From NCBI RefSeq assembly GCF_002813425.1, contig NZ_PHUL01000001.1, positions 3,870,756-3,934,755 of the forward strand: a DNA stretch of 64,000 nt, read 5' to 3'. The position numbers and the translations under genes are program-made. Positions 52,552 through 61,156 of this stretch are shown here, piece by piece. The DNA is from Cellulophaga sp. RHA19 (GTDB lineage Bacteria > Bacteroidota > Bacteroidia > Flavobacteriales > Flavobacteriaceae). Positions within the stretch are counted from its first letter, which is position 1; every line of letters begins with the position of its first letter. The notes under the pieces were generated by a model. The model had not been told where the DNA came from, did not search any database, and saw only the letters and a program-made list of their open reading frames with translations.

Positions 52552-52665
52552 AACAATTGTACACCAATTAATTTACCGCAATTTACAGCAATACATTGTT
52601 ATATAAATCCCTTTTTTCAGGGGTATTATTTTTTAGAAAAATCTAAAAACAGGGTAATGATATAA

Positions 52666-53169
52666 TTATTTTTCTTTTGTTTTGGTATCTAAAATTTGTA
52701 GTAAGGTTGGCATTCTGTAATTACCGTGCATAGATTTTACCAACTCATAAGCCTCATCTAAATTTATACCTATGGCAGATATATAAAGTGGCTTTATACT
52801 GTCTCCTCTTAAAAGAAGTTTACTGTTTGTTTTATTTAAATGAAAACTAGATTTTGCAACACCTATAATAGGAATTTTTTTATCTAAATTATTATATAAA
52901 TGACCTCCCAAACCTAGTTTACCTTCATCATCTAATAAAACATAACTATCTACTATTATTAACTCCACATCTTGTAAATTATACTGTTTAAGTAAACTTA
53001 AAATACAAGGTAATTCTCTTTTATAAAATGCACCTGGCTCATAGTCTGGCACATCTTTAATAACTTCTTCCTTTATATCTAAAACAGTATCATCTAACCA
53101 ATTACTAAAACTAACACCAACTGTTTTTGCTTTATTGTTATAGTAATAAGTATCAAAGGCTAAAATCAT
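52666..53169 (-). CDS. nfi: Short endonuclease V-like protein
   Basis: Endonuclease V cleaves DNA (or RNA) one bond 3' of deoxyinosine or inosine. At 167 residues this copy is well below the usual ~220. Key residues seem kept: the first Asp in LAFDTYYY, the Glu in the YEPGAFYKRELPCIL segment (matches the family's Y-x-P-G...F-x-R/K-E), the second Asp in LIIVDSYVLLDDEGKLGLGGHL (family VDGxG...LGLAxHxG; split here for length) and the IIGVAKSSF segment. The glycine-rich wedge region is shortened. It lies 27 bases after the interrupted lipoprotein gene. Activity on inosine is inference; a degenerate role is possible. Confidence 0.78.
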   Translation of the reverse strand: MILAFDTYYYNNKAKTVGVSFSNWLDDTVLDIKEEVIKDVPDYEPGAFYKRELPCILSLLKQYNLQDVELIIVDSYVLLDDEGKLGLGGHLYNNLDKKIPIIGVAKSSFHLNKTNSKLLLRGDSIKPLYISAIGINLDEAYELVKSMHGNYRMPTLLQILDTKTKEK

Positions 53170-53196
53170 AATATGTATCTCTTTTTAAAATTTGGT

Positions 53197-53703
53197 TTAC
53201 TTGTAAGCGTATAAAATTCTTCTTCCTTCAAAAATTTCATTGTTCCCTTTTTCAATTAAAATTAGTTTTTGTTTTTTAAAAATTCTTTCAATTTTAAAGA
53301 TGGTATTATTATCTATAATTGCTGCCCTATCTTCAGCTATTTTTATATTAAAATTATTTAGTTCTTCATATTACTTAAATTTTAGATCGTCATTTAATTG
53401 CTCCATAGAATAGGTTAATGGGCCTTCTGCCAAATACATCCAATACTCTTTTAAACTTCCATTACTGTTAAGTACATATTTACGTTCTATATCAAACTCA
53501 AATTCTTCTATTTTAAATGAACAATCATTATCCTTCATTTGTAAATACGAAGCTACTCTATAAGCGCAGTTTATATTATTAGGGCTTATTTCTTCGTCTA
53601 AAACCCTATATTTTACTGTAATTCTAGCCGATTTAGGTACCCTAGCTATGTTTTTAGCACACCCAAAGTTTAATACAAGCAGAAGAAGAACTATTTTTTT
53701 CAT
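53197..53703 (-). pseudogene. Lipoprotein gene interrupted by an in-frame TAA
   Basis: From ATG 53703 a lipoprotein signal peptide (lipobox FGC, Cys at about residue 15) opens a 110-codon frame ending at TAA (53373-53371). The same frame then continues without interruption for 57 sense codons to a second TAA at 53197-53199, with a plausible protein sequence (EELNNFNIKIAEDRAAIIDN, IFKIERIFKKQKLILIEKGN, then IFEGRRILYAYK). It looks like a ~168-residue protein cut by one substitution (for example CAA, AAA or GAA to TAA). A functional truncated form, or readthrough, cannot be excluded. Function unknown; 37 bases after the 138-residue gene. Confidence 0.7.
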
Positions 53704-53743
53704 CACATTTTTTTATATTAAATGCATTAACATTATGTATAAA

Positions 53744-54160
53744 CTACCAGTAAGTGCCTACTAAAAACGTCATACGTATAAAGGCTACAACACTGTCTTT
53801 AGTTAATTGTAAAGGAGTATCTAAACTAGTAACCTCATCACCATCTACAAAAACAACAAAAAGTCCGTCTTTAAAAGCTAGTAGCACATTATCTATAGCC
53901 TCTTGTTCTACAGCTAAATCTTTATTTGCTAAATCTCCAAAATCTACTTTACCACTTTGGGCTTGGTCTTGTATTTCTGCAGGACTTAAAAAGCCAACCA
54001 CATTAACCTCTAATCTCTTTTTATTAAAAGCTTCTACTTGGTTTTTTACACAACCTACCAATAACTCTTGCAAATTATTAGGAGTTGCGTCTAAGGTTAA
54101 TGGTATTTGTTTTACCTTTTTTTTACCTAGCCTTTTAAGTTGTAGTGTTAGTTGTGGCAT
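53744..54160 (-). CDS. Small protein of unknown function (138 residues), beta-grasp-like ending
   Basis: No family recognised with confidence. The protein starts MPQLTLQLKRLGKKKVKQIP, has a central helix (NNLQELLVGCVKNQVEAFNK), and ends FVVFVDGDEVTSLDTPLQLT-KDSVVAFIRMTFLVGTYW. The last part follows the order of MoaD/ThiS-type beta-grasp proteins (V-x-G-D/E...L...L-x-x-x-D-x-V-x-F-x), but without the diglycine end those sulfur carriers need, so a carrier function is not supported. First gene after the DUF4132 gene on the same strand, separated by a GC-rich repeat element. Confidence 0.72.
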   Translation of the reverse strand: MPQLTLQLKRLGKKKVKQIPLTLDATPNNLQELLVGCVKNQVEAFNKKRLEVNVVGFLSPAEIQDQAQSGKVDFGDLANKDLAVEQEAIDNVLLAFKDGLFVVFVDGDEVTSLDTPLQLTKDSVVAFIRMTFLVGTYW

Positions 54161-54181
54161 ATGTATTTATAGTTTTTTGGT

Positions 54182-54266
54182 GCGTTAGGGATTGGCGTGT
54201 AAAGCCCACAGTGCGATAGCACGAGGACTTACAACAAAAGCCCGCCCCACCTTAAGTGGGGAACGC
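54182..54266. repeat. GC-rich REP-like intergenic element
   Basis: About 85 bases far richer in GC than their surroundings, bounded by GCGTT (54182-54186) and AACGC (54262-54266). Inside are the hairpins GTGC-GATA-GCAC (54211-54222) and CCCCAC-CTTAA-GTGGGG (54245-54261). On the minus strand the text GGGCGTTCCCCAC...CGGGCTTT...CAATCCCTAACGC is a form I associate with dispersed repeats in Flavobacteriaceae genomes; only one copy is present in this window. It sits between the DUF4132 gene and the next co-directional gene, so it will be transcribed. Confidence 0.6.
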
Positions 54267-54282
54267 CCTTATAATTTTAAAA

Positions 54283-57200
54283 TTAGCTATTTATTTGTGC
54301 TAAAATTGTTGGATCTTGTATTTTGTTGTCTTCTGACAAAAGTTTCATTTTAGAAATAATTTCTGCCGATTTTGGATCATCGTCTACAAAGGGTAAAAAC
54401 ATACGTCCTCTGTGCTGACTGTGTACAGGAATTATAGATAATTGTAAGCCATTTTTACTTACTTGTCCGCTTCCTAAATGTATGCTATACTCACCCAAAG
54501 TACCTGCTACCAATATGTGGCGCTCTTTAACTGTAATGTTTTTAAGTTTAAAGAGCTGTGCAGACTCGGTTGCTAATGCAGCACGCATTTGCATAGTGCT
54601 GTGACTAGCTTCTGGATCTACACCACCAACGTGAGCAACACTTACCACAAGGTCTATGTCTCTCATAATTTCGCTAAAAACCACCGGTGGCACATCTTTT
54701 AAAGGAATTGGCTTGTAATTTTCTAATGAGTAAAATACTATGTGCTCTAAAGTTGGAGCCTCTATATCTGCTGGCGAAAACCAATCTGCCATAGCATACA
54801 TTGTTGCCATAAAACCTTTTTTATGATACACTTTTTGCAATCCGTCTTCATGGCTAACCGTCCAACCACGACCACGTAATAATGCCACGGTTTTTTGTGG
54901 CTGAATTTGGTGTCCTTGGTAACGTTCTGATTTTGACCCAAGCTCTAGCTCGTCTTTAGTAACCAAGTACAACTCTCTAAATACTTGTTTAAATGGCTGT
55001 ACCAAACGCTCTGCAAAAAGGTGTTTTTGGTACAAATCCCACTGTACGGCTTTGTATAGGTGAGATGGATGTGCAATTACCAAGACATCATCTTCTTTTA
55101 AAATATGCTTTTTACCTTCTGTATCTGTTAATACTCCGTCTGCATAAAAACCAGAGATTTGCTTATCTGGAGCAAACAATACCAATTTGCTAAGCATAAC
55201 TTTTACAATTGGGTGTTGCATTATTTTGTGTATCTCTGCTGCGGTAAACTCGTCTTCATTTACCATTGCATTTTCTAGAGACAAACGAGTTCTACTATAT
55301 TGTTTAGACAAGTAAGACTTGCCTTCTTTTAAGGCCAATACTTGTTTGTCTTTTTTATACTTGGCAGGTATAGATTTTTGTTTTTTATTACCTTTAGTGA
55401 CTAGAATATCTGTTTTACCATTGTCTGTAATTACTAGTTCTATAACGGCATCATCAAACTTTAAAACAGCATTTTCCATTATTGCTAAAGTTGCTTTACT
55501 TTCCATAGCCCAACTAAAGCGTACGCGGTCTTGAAAACCTGCGTTTCTAGACAGGTTATCTAAAGCAATTTCTACAGCATTTTTCTCACTCTCTTGACGT
55601 TGCGCTCCAAATTGCTTGCTTTCTTTTAAAAACTTTTGCAATAGGTTGTATCGTTTTAATAAGTCTTTCTCTGGAATAGTTTTACTTAACGGAATTAAAC
55701 CTAAAGCCCTAACATAGTCTTTATCTCTTTTCTCTGTAATTTTTTTTAAGGTTTCTGTAATTTTAACCTCACCAAGCATTACACTAGAGTATAGTTTTAC
55801 TTGTCTGTGCCCATTGCCGTCTGTAATATATTTGGCAGCTTCGTGTAATATTTTCCAATTGGCTTTGCCTATACTTTTATACACTTTATTAAACCAGTCT
55901 ATATCTATTGCACCAATTGCAAAGTCGGACTTTGGAATGTTAGAATATCTAGAAATTATAGTTTCTTTTTCACTACTCATATAATCTGATGCATGTGCCT
56001 GAAACCACCATACAGCATCTTCTAATTTTTCTAGTCCAAGATACTCACCAACAAAACCAGCCCATTGCGTTGCATAACAAGCAAGTTCTACTAATCTTTT
56101 CTTTGGAATTTTAGCTTCATCTGCAAGTGCTACAAAGTCTGCATAAGTTTCTGTATCTTTTAATGCACTCTTTTTTAAGATAGAACTAAAGGTAGATTTT
56201 TTTGTGTCTCCATAATAGCTGTAACCACGCTCAAAAGTATCTTTACCCATACGCTGTAACACCTTAAAAACATAGTCTACACCTTCTATTTTTGATAGAC
56301 TAGAAATATAACCTGTGGCATCTGTAGCTAAATCTCCACGCTCTAACTCTGTAGAAAGTATGTTTGTTTTTAATGCATTTAAAACTCCAAACGGAACCAA
56401 GTCTACATCTAAATTACCATTACGTATTCTGTAGTTTTGAGCACCATCTAAAATAGACATTAACTCATGAGAGTTTAGTGCCTGAAAAAGTAAATCGTCT
56501 TTAGTAATTAGTTTTTTTTGATACAAAACCAATGAAATATCTAAAAGCGGTAACTGTAATCCTCTATTGGTATTTCTTTTTTCTGTAATGTCTTCAATGC
56601 TTGTTATTACTTTTGGATACCCTATATATTGTGCTGCCAAATACATTTTTATATCCCAATATTTTTTTAGTTGCTCTAAATCTCCAAACTTTATAAGTTC
56701 TTGTTCGTTTATTACAACTACTAAACCATTAATAACATCTACCCAATCATAATTATTATACCTGTAACCTTCGCCATAAGTAAACTTCTCTTTTTTTAGC
56801 TTCTCTGGAAAGTTTGCAATAGCATCTTCCCAAACACTTAATTTAAAACTTAACACGGCAGGCCTATCTGCAAAAGCCCTAAATAAGCGTCTTAAAATTT
56901 TAGTATATCTGGCGTTTGTACTGTAATAACTACGGTCTGCAGGGTCTAACTTTATGCCTTCTAAGTTAGGAGTGTATTGCTTTACATAATCTTCAAGCTT
57001 TTTGTAATTGCCATAAGGAGCAGTAAACGTATTTATGTAGTTTATTGCAGCATACATCTCAAAATCGTTTAATTTACTTTCATTGTACCATTTTATCCAA
57101 ACATCTGCCAAAGGTATATTATGCAAATGCTCCTCTGCAGACATCTCTTCTCTAAATTTTTTAATTTCGTGAATGGTATTAGCTAATAAAGCTGTGGTTG

Positions 57201-59274
57201 TACTACCATCATAAGCCTCTAACTTATATTCATAATTTCTATGCTCATAAACTAATGCTATTAAATTATTTATGGCACCAACTGTTTTACGTTCATCTAT
57301 AAAATTGCTAAACTTAAATTTTGCTGTAGAAATACCCAGTTTATCAAAAAAACTTTTGCTGTTATTAAACTTAACTTCTGGTGTGTAAAGTGGTGACAAA
57401 TTAGTGTAATCTACTGCTCCAAAACCATTACTATATGTAAATCCAATTTTAGTTTTAGAAAACTTATCTAAAAATACACTTTCGTTTTTAGTAAATTTTG
57501 GTCGCTCTTTATACAAGTTAATTTGTTCTTCTACAAATTCTGGATATTGCTCTTCTTCCTCTATTAAGGTTAGTATCTCTAAAGCTGCCAAACGCTTGTC
57601 TACTGCTTTAGCTGTTATTAAATTTTGCGTACTATTTTTAAAAACATCCTCTGGTTGCTTAATTAAAAGTTTTATTAAGCCAGAACGTAAAGTTTTGTTT
57701 TTACGACCAAATAAATCTTCCACTACATCTAAGTCTTCTTGAAATAATGGCATATGATGAAAAACGGTTAAACCGGTAGACATTACAGACTCGTTCCTAT
57801 CTTTAATAGCTTGGTGCGCCAATTGTCTGCGCCAAGCATCTTTAGATAAAATAAGCATTCCTGGTTTTTTACTTCCATAATTGTACCCAAAAGAATAAGT
57901 GTAATGCTCTGGAAATACTTTTCTAATGTAACTTTCTCTAACTTCTGATGGTAACTTTGCTATGTCATTAGACAGCAAAAGCAATTGCTCTTCTGAAGCA
58001 TGTTTAATTATAAAATTGTAAAAATAATTTGGTGTAACTGTAAAATTTAGCCAAGAGAAAACCATTCCTTCATACACTTTACCATCTTTTGGTAAGCTAG
58101 CTGCAATTTTTTCTAGACGACTAAAAAGATCATTATCTATTTCTAAAACTGGCAAATTAATAGTTAACCAATAATCTAATGCAGGATTATTACCTAGTTC
58201 TTTTTTATAGTAATCAACAATGCTATTCTGAGTACGTTGTGTTTGACTAACAAAATACAGACACAGTATTTTTTTCTCTAAACTATCTGTTTTATAAACC
58301 AGCTCTAATGCTTTTTGGTTGGCAGCATCTACATTAATTAAACCTATAGCCCAAAGGCCAACATAAATTTCTAAATTATCATTACTGGTTAAACAGTCAT
58401 CAATATTATTTAAATCTAAAATATGATCTCTACTTAACTCTAAAACTCTTTTTATTGTAGATTTTTTAGGAGCTTCCCAACCAAAACCAAACCAAGTGTC
58501 TACTGCTCTAACTACACTACTAAAACGAGTTAAATCGTTCTCTAAAATTACATTCATCATATATTTTAAAGCTCCTAAACTAGTAGTATCAATAGACTCT
58601 AAAATAGTTTGCCTTAACCCTTCTTGGCGCTGCGCTGCCAATAATAATTTAGCTACTAACTCCCAATACTCCTCTTTTTTAGTAAGTAGTAAACCTTTTA
58701 TTATATCTCTACTTATACCTCCAATTTCATCTTCGGCCTGTATAATATCTTTTACAACCTCATCTACCAACTCACCTTTAAACTCCAATACAACAGCAAA
58801 AAAGTAACTGTATCTATTATCAAAATACGTAGAGTACTGAAACTGTTCTTTTAGTGACAGATAACCAAAACCACTACGATTAGCATATAACAAACGTTTA
58901 AAATATTCTAATTTATTATATAGATGATCTGTGTTTGGCTTTGTTCTAAAAGCTCTACGGCTATACCCATTTTGGTAAGGCAAAGCATTAAACATACTCC
59001 ATAACACTGGTAAAAAAGGAGATTGTATATCTCCAAACAAAAAAGATCCTAAACGAATACCTTCTTCTGTTGCCCAAGGATTTACCGTAGTTTCATCATC
59101 AAAAACATTAGAAAAAATAGTTACAGTCTCGTGCCTTTGACGTGGGTTAAGCACATCTGCCACTATCATACCCAGCACTTGGTACGGATATGAAAACTGC
59201 TCAAAATCTGCGTCTGTTAACTCTTCTTTTTTATACTTTTTAATATACGCTTGTGCTTTTTCAAATGGAATCAT
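54283..59274 (-). CDS. Giant DUF5724/DUF4132 protein (MolR-related)
   Basis: A 1663-residue cytoplasmic protein (no signal peptide or membrane helix). Opens MIPFEKAQAYIKKYKKEELT; the first ~1000 residues are helical and repeat-like, in the manner of DUF5724 (YPYQVLGMIVADVLNPRQRH, WATEEGIRLGSFLFGD). The DUF4132 domain is at about 1200-1660, with the hallmark AERLVQPFKQVFRELYLVTK near 1420 and HRGRMFLPFVDDDPKSAEII near the end. Relatives include E. coli MolR/YehI; their function is not known. It heads a run of nine minus-strand genes with three envelope proteins, an endonuclease V-like protein and an LRR protein. The 5' region (59275-59461) contains TATATTTA at 59320-59327, a weak -7 candidate. 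Confidence 0.88.
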   Translation of the reverse strand: MIPFEKAQAYIKKYKKEELTDADFEQFSYPYQVLGMIVADVLNPRQRHETVTIFSNVFDDETTVNPWATEEGIRLGSFLFGDIQSPFLPVLWSMFNALPYQNGYSRRAFRTKPNTDHLYNKLEYFKRLLYANRSGFGYLSLKEQFQYSTYFDNRYSYFFAVVLEFKGELVDEVVKDIIQAEDEIGGISRDIIKGLLLTKKEEYWELVAKLLLAAQRQEGLRQTILESIDTTSLGALKYMMNVILENDLTRFSSVVRAVDTWFGFGWEAPKKSTIKRVLELSRDHILDLNNIDDCLTSNDNLEIYVGLWAIGLINVDAANQKALELVYKTDSLEKKILCLYFVSQTQRTQNSIVDYYKKELGNNPALDYWLTINLPVLEIDNDLFSRLEKIAASLPKDGKVYEGMVFSWLNFTVTPNYFYNFIIKHASEEQLLLLSNDIAKLPSEVRESYIRKVFPEHYTYSFGYNYGSKKPGMLILSKDAWRRQLAHQAIKDRNESVMSTGLTVFHHMPLFQEDLDVVEDLFGRKNKTLRSGLIKLLIKQPEDVFKNSTQNLITAKAVDKRLAALEILTLIEEEEQYPEFVEEQINLYKERPKFTKNESVFLDKFSKTKIGFTYSNGFGAVDYTNLSPLYTPEVKFNNSKSFFDKLGISTAKFKFSNFIDERKTVGAINNLIALVYEHRNYEYKLEAYDGSTTTALLANTIHEIKKFREEMSAEEHLHNIPLADVWIKWYNESKLNDFEMYAAINYINTFTAPYGNYKKLEDYVKQYTPNLEGIKLDPADRSYYSTNARYTKILRRLFRAFADRPAVLSFKLSVWEDAIANFPEKLKKEKFTYGEGYRYNNYDWVDVINGLVVVINEQELIKFGDLEQLKKYWDIKMYLAAQYIGYPKVITSIEDITEKRNTNRGLQLPLLDISLVLYQKKLITKDDLLFQALNSHELMSILDGAQNYRIRNGNLDVDLVPFGVLNALKTNILSTELERGDLATDATGYISSLSKIEGVDYVFKVLQRMGKDTFERGYSYYGDTKKSTFSSILKKSALKDTETYADFVALADEAKIPKKRLVELACYATQWAGFVGEYLGLEKLEDAVWWFQAHASDYMSSEKETIISRYSNIPKSDFAIGAIDIDWFNKVYKSIGKANWKILHEAAKYITDGNGHRQVKLYSSVMLGEVKITETLKKITEKRDKDYVRALGLIPLSKTIPEKDLLKRYNLLQKFLKESKQFGAQRQESEKNAVEIALDNLSRNAGFQDRVRFSWAMESKATLAIMENAVLKFDDAVIELVITDNGKTDILVTKGNKKQKSIPAKYKKDKQVLALKEGKSYLSKQYSRTRLSLENAMVNEDEFTAAEIHKIMQHPIVKVMLSKLVLFAPDKQISGFYADGVLTDTEGKKHILKEDDVLVIAHPSHLYKAVQWDLYQKHLFAERLVQPFKQVFRELYLVTKDELELGSKSERYQGHQIQPQKTVALLRGRGWTVSHEDGLQKVYHKKGFMATMYAMADWFSPADIEAPTLEHIVFYSLENYKPIPLKDVPPVVFSEIMRDIDLVVSVAHVGGVDPEASHSTMQMRAALATESAQLFKLKNITVKERHILVAGTLGEYSIHLGSGQVSKNGLQLSIIPVHSQHRGRMFLPFVDDDPKSAEIISKMKLLSEDNKIQDPTILAQINS

Positions 59275-59461
59275 ATGGGTTTTATTCTTTTCTAAATTGA
59301 GGCTTTGTTTACTATGGTTTAAATATAAACTAAGTCTTTATATTCTTATTTTGTTTGATCTTAAAACTTTTGCAAATTATTAAGACTACAAACATTATTT
59401 ATCCCTGAATTTTGGGATTTATCTACTACTGTAAATTGTGTTCAACCTATTCAACATAACC

Positions 59462-59508
59462 AAACTTTCAATAATTACTGAAAGTTTAAAATATTTAATA
59501 TATATTTG
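59462..59508 (+). promoter_or_regulatory. Inverted-repeat operator and promoter box of the GbsR-type operon
   Basis: AAACTTTCA (59462-59470), 8 bases, TGAAAGTTT (59479-59487): a perfect 9-bp inverted repeat. TATATTTG (59501-59508), a full -7 box, lies 13 bases further on, so the operator covers the -33 region. This is where a MarR/GbsR-type dimer would repress its own gene, which starts at 59532. Confidence 0.75.
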
Positions 59509-59531
59509 TAATGAATTTAAGTTTTTAAAAG

Positions 59532-60035
59532 ATGAACTACACAGAAGCTAAATCAAAATTTATAAATACTTGGGGCAGCTTAGGTACGCTGTGGGGAATT
59601 AACAAAGCAATGGCTCAAATACAGTCGCTCTTATTTATTTCTACTGATGCCCTTTCTATGGAAGAAATTATGGATGAATTACAGATTTCTAGAGGTAACA
59701 CAAGTATGAATTTAAGACAACTTATAGACTGGGGTATTGTGAGTAAAGAGTTTAAAGCTGGTGAACGTAAAGAATATTTTACAACTGAAAAAGATGTGCA
59801 AGAATTGGCACGTATAATTGCAAAAGAACGTAGCCGAAGAGAGTTACAACCAACCATAAAAGTTTTAAATGAAATTAGCAATATAGCACCAGATGGCACT
59901 AAAGAAACTGATGAGTTTATTAAACAAACAAAGGCAATGTGCGAGTTAACAGAGACTGCAGATAGTCTTTTAAATAAAATGGCTAATCAACAGCAAAATT
60001 GGATAACAAAATCTATTTTAAAAATATTTAGTTAA
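59532..60035 (+). CDS. GbsR/MarR-family transcriptional regulator
   Basis: Winged-helix regulator of 167 residues. The GbsR-type pattern is clear: FINTWGSLGTLWGINKAMAQ at the N-terminus, helix-turn-helix MEEIMDELQISRGNTSMNLR, wing GIVSKEFKAGERKEYFTTE and a C-terminal coiled region. First gene of a six-gene plus-strand operon; the perfect inverted repeat over its promoter suggests autoregulation. Betaine-choline sensing, the role of B. subtilis GbsR, cannot be carried over: no betaine genes are present; neighbours concern membranes and lipids. Confidence 0.9.
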   Translation: MNYTEAKSKFINTWGSLGTLWGINKAMAQIQSLLFISTDALSMEEIMDELQISRGNTSMNLRQLIDWGIVSKEFKAGERKEYFTTEKDVQELARIIAKERSRRELQPTIKVLNEISNIAPDGTKETDEFIKQTKAMCELTETADSLLNKMANQQQNWITKSILKIFS

Positions 60036-60042
60036 CCCAGCA

Positions 60043-60420
60043 ATGCAAAAAAACATCTTAAATAAAATAGTAACAATTGCTATTGGGCTTATTTGGCTTG
60101 CCAACGGCTTATTGTGTAAAGTGCTAAACTTAGTTCCAAGGCACATGCAAATTGTAAGTCGCATTTTAGGAGAAGATTTTGCAAAACCGCTAACTATTAG
60201 CATTGGAGTATTAGAAATTTTTATGGCAGGTTGGATTGTTAGTGGTTATAAATCTAGAGTAAACTCCATACTACAAATACTAATAATAGGTGTAATGAAT
60301 ATTATAGAATTTACTCTAGTGCCAGATTTATTACTCTGGGGCAAATACAATATAGTTTTTGCTTTTCTCTTAATTTGTGTGATATTCTATAATGAATTTT
60401 ACTTAAAAAAAACGAACTAG
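60043..60420 (+). CDS. DoxX-like small membrane protein
   Basis: A 125-residue inner-membrane protein with four predicted helices, of the DoxX-like family: IVTIAIGLIWLANGLLCKVL, RHMQIVSRILG, LTISIGVLEIFMAGWIVSGY, ILQILIIGVMNIIEFTLVP. It begins 7 bases after the GbsR-type gene, and its stop is one base before the start of the DUF2071 gene, so translation is coupled. DoxX-like proteins are tied to redox and membrane functions, but this branch has no known reaction. Confidence 0.85.
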   Translation: MQKNILNKIVTIAIGLIWLANGLLCKVLNLVPRHMQIVSRILGEDFAKPLTISIGVLEIFMAGWIVSGYKSRVNSILQILIIGVMNIIEFTLVPDLLLWGKYNIVFAFLLICVIFYNEFYLKKTN

Positions 60421-60421
60421 T

Positions 60422-61156
60422 ATGGTAGCATCTTTTAAAAATCATCCGTTTGCGGTTGAAGCGTTTTTTACAAACTCTACCGTACTTACTTTTGCTATTC
60501 CTAAAGAAGAATTGGCACATAAAATACCTAAGCACTTACAGCTAGACACCTTTAAAGACAAATGGGCTTTTGTAGCTGTTGCAATGGTACAAACAAAAGA
60601 TTTGAGACCTAAAGGTTTGCCTAAATTTATGGGTAATAACTTTTTTTTAATTGGCTATAGAATATTTGTTACTTACACTAATAAGGCCGGTAAACGCTTA
60701 AGAGGATTATACATTTTAAAGTCTGAAACCAATAAAAAGAAAATGCAGTTTATGGGTAATATTTTTACGCATTACAACTACACTACAACAGACATTACAA
60801 TAAAAAAAGAACAAAAAAACACACAAATAACCTCTTTAAAATCAAACTTTAAAATTAATTATAGCAATAATTTAAACGATATTAACCTGCCAAAAAACTC
60901 ACCCTTTAGCACTTACAAAGAGGCACGCAGGTTTGCAGGACCATTACCATTTACCTTTACGTACAATAAAGAAAAAAATAGCATTTTAGTTATTGAAGGT
61001 GTCCGACAAAATTGGAAACCTTCTCCTATACATATTAATGAATATCACTTTAATTTTTTAAAAGAAGCCGGATTTAAAAATCCAATTTTAGCAAATGCTT
61101 TTCTAATTACTAATATTCCGTATTACTGGAAAAAAGGAAAACTAGAATTATGGTAA
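60422..61156 (+). CDS. DUF2071-family protein (YqjF-like)
   Basis: A 244-residue soluble protein of the DUF2071/acetoacetate-decarboxylase-like superfamily. Segments fit the family: LTFAIPKEELAHKIPKHLQL at the start, KWAFVAVAMVQTKDLRPKGL, FFLIGYRIFVTYTNKAGKRL, FAGPLPFTFTYNKEKNSILV. It starts within a base or two of the DoxX-like stop and overlaps the methyltransferase gene by 7 bases. Biochemical role unknown. Confidence 0.85.
   Translation: MVASFKNHPFAVEAFFTNSTVLTFAIPKEELAHKIPKHLQLDTFKDKWAFVAVAMVQTKDLRPKGLPKFMGNNFFLIGYRIFVTYTNKAGKRLRGLYILKSETNKKKMQFMGNIFTHYNYTTTDITIKKEQKNTQITSLKSNFKINYSNNLNDINLPKNSPFSTYKEARRFAGPLPFTFTYNKEKNSILVIEGVRQNWKPSPIHINEYHFNFLKEAGFKNPILANAFLITNIPYYWKKGKLELW

Noticed and set aside
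53744..54188. Long plus-strand frame opposite the 138-residue gene
   Set aside because: Low-complexity Ser/Lys/Thr translation typical of antisense shadows; the minus frame has a coherent protein and sits in the operon.
59401..59418. ATCCC...GGGAT inverted repeat upstream of the GbsR-type gene
   Set aside because: Only 5 bp, no T-run and far from the promoter; not supported as terminator or operator.
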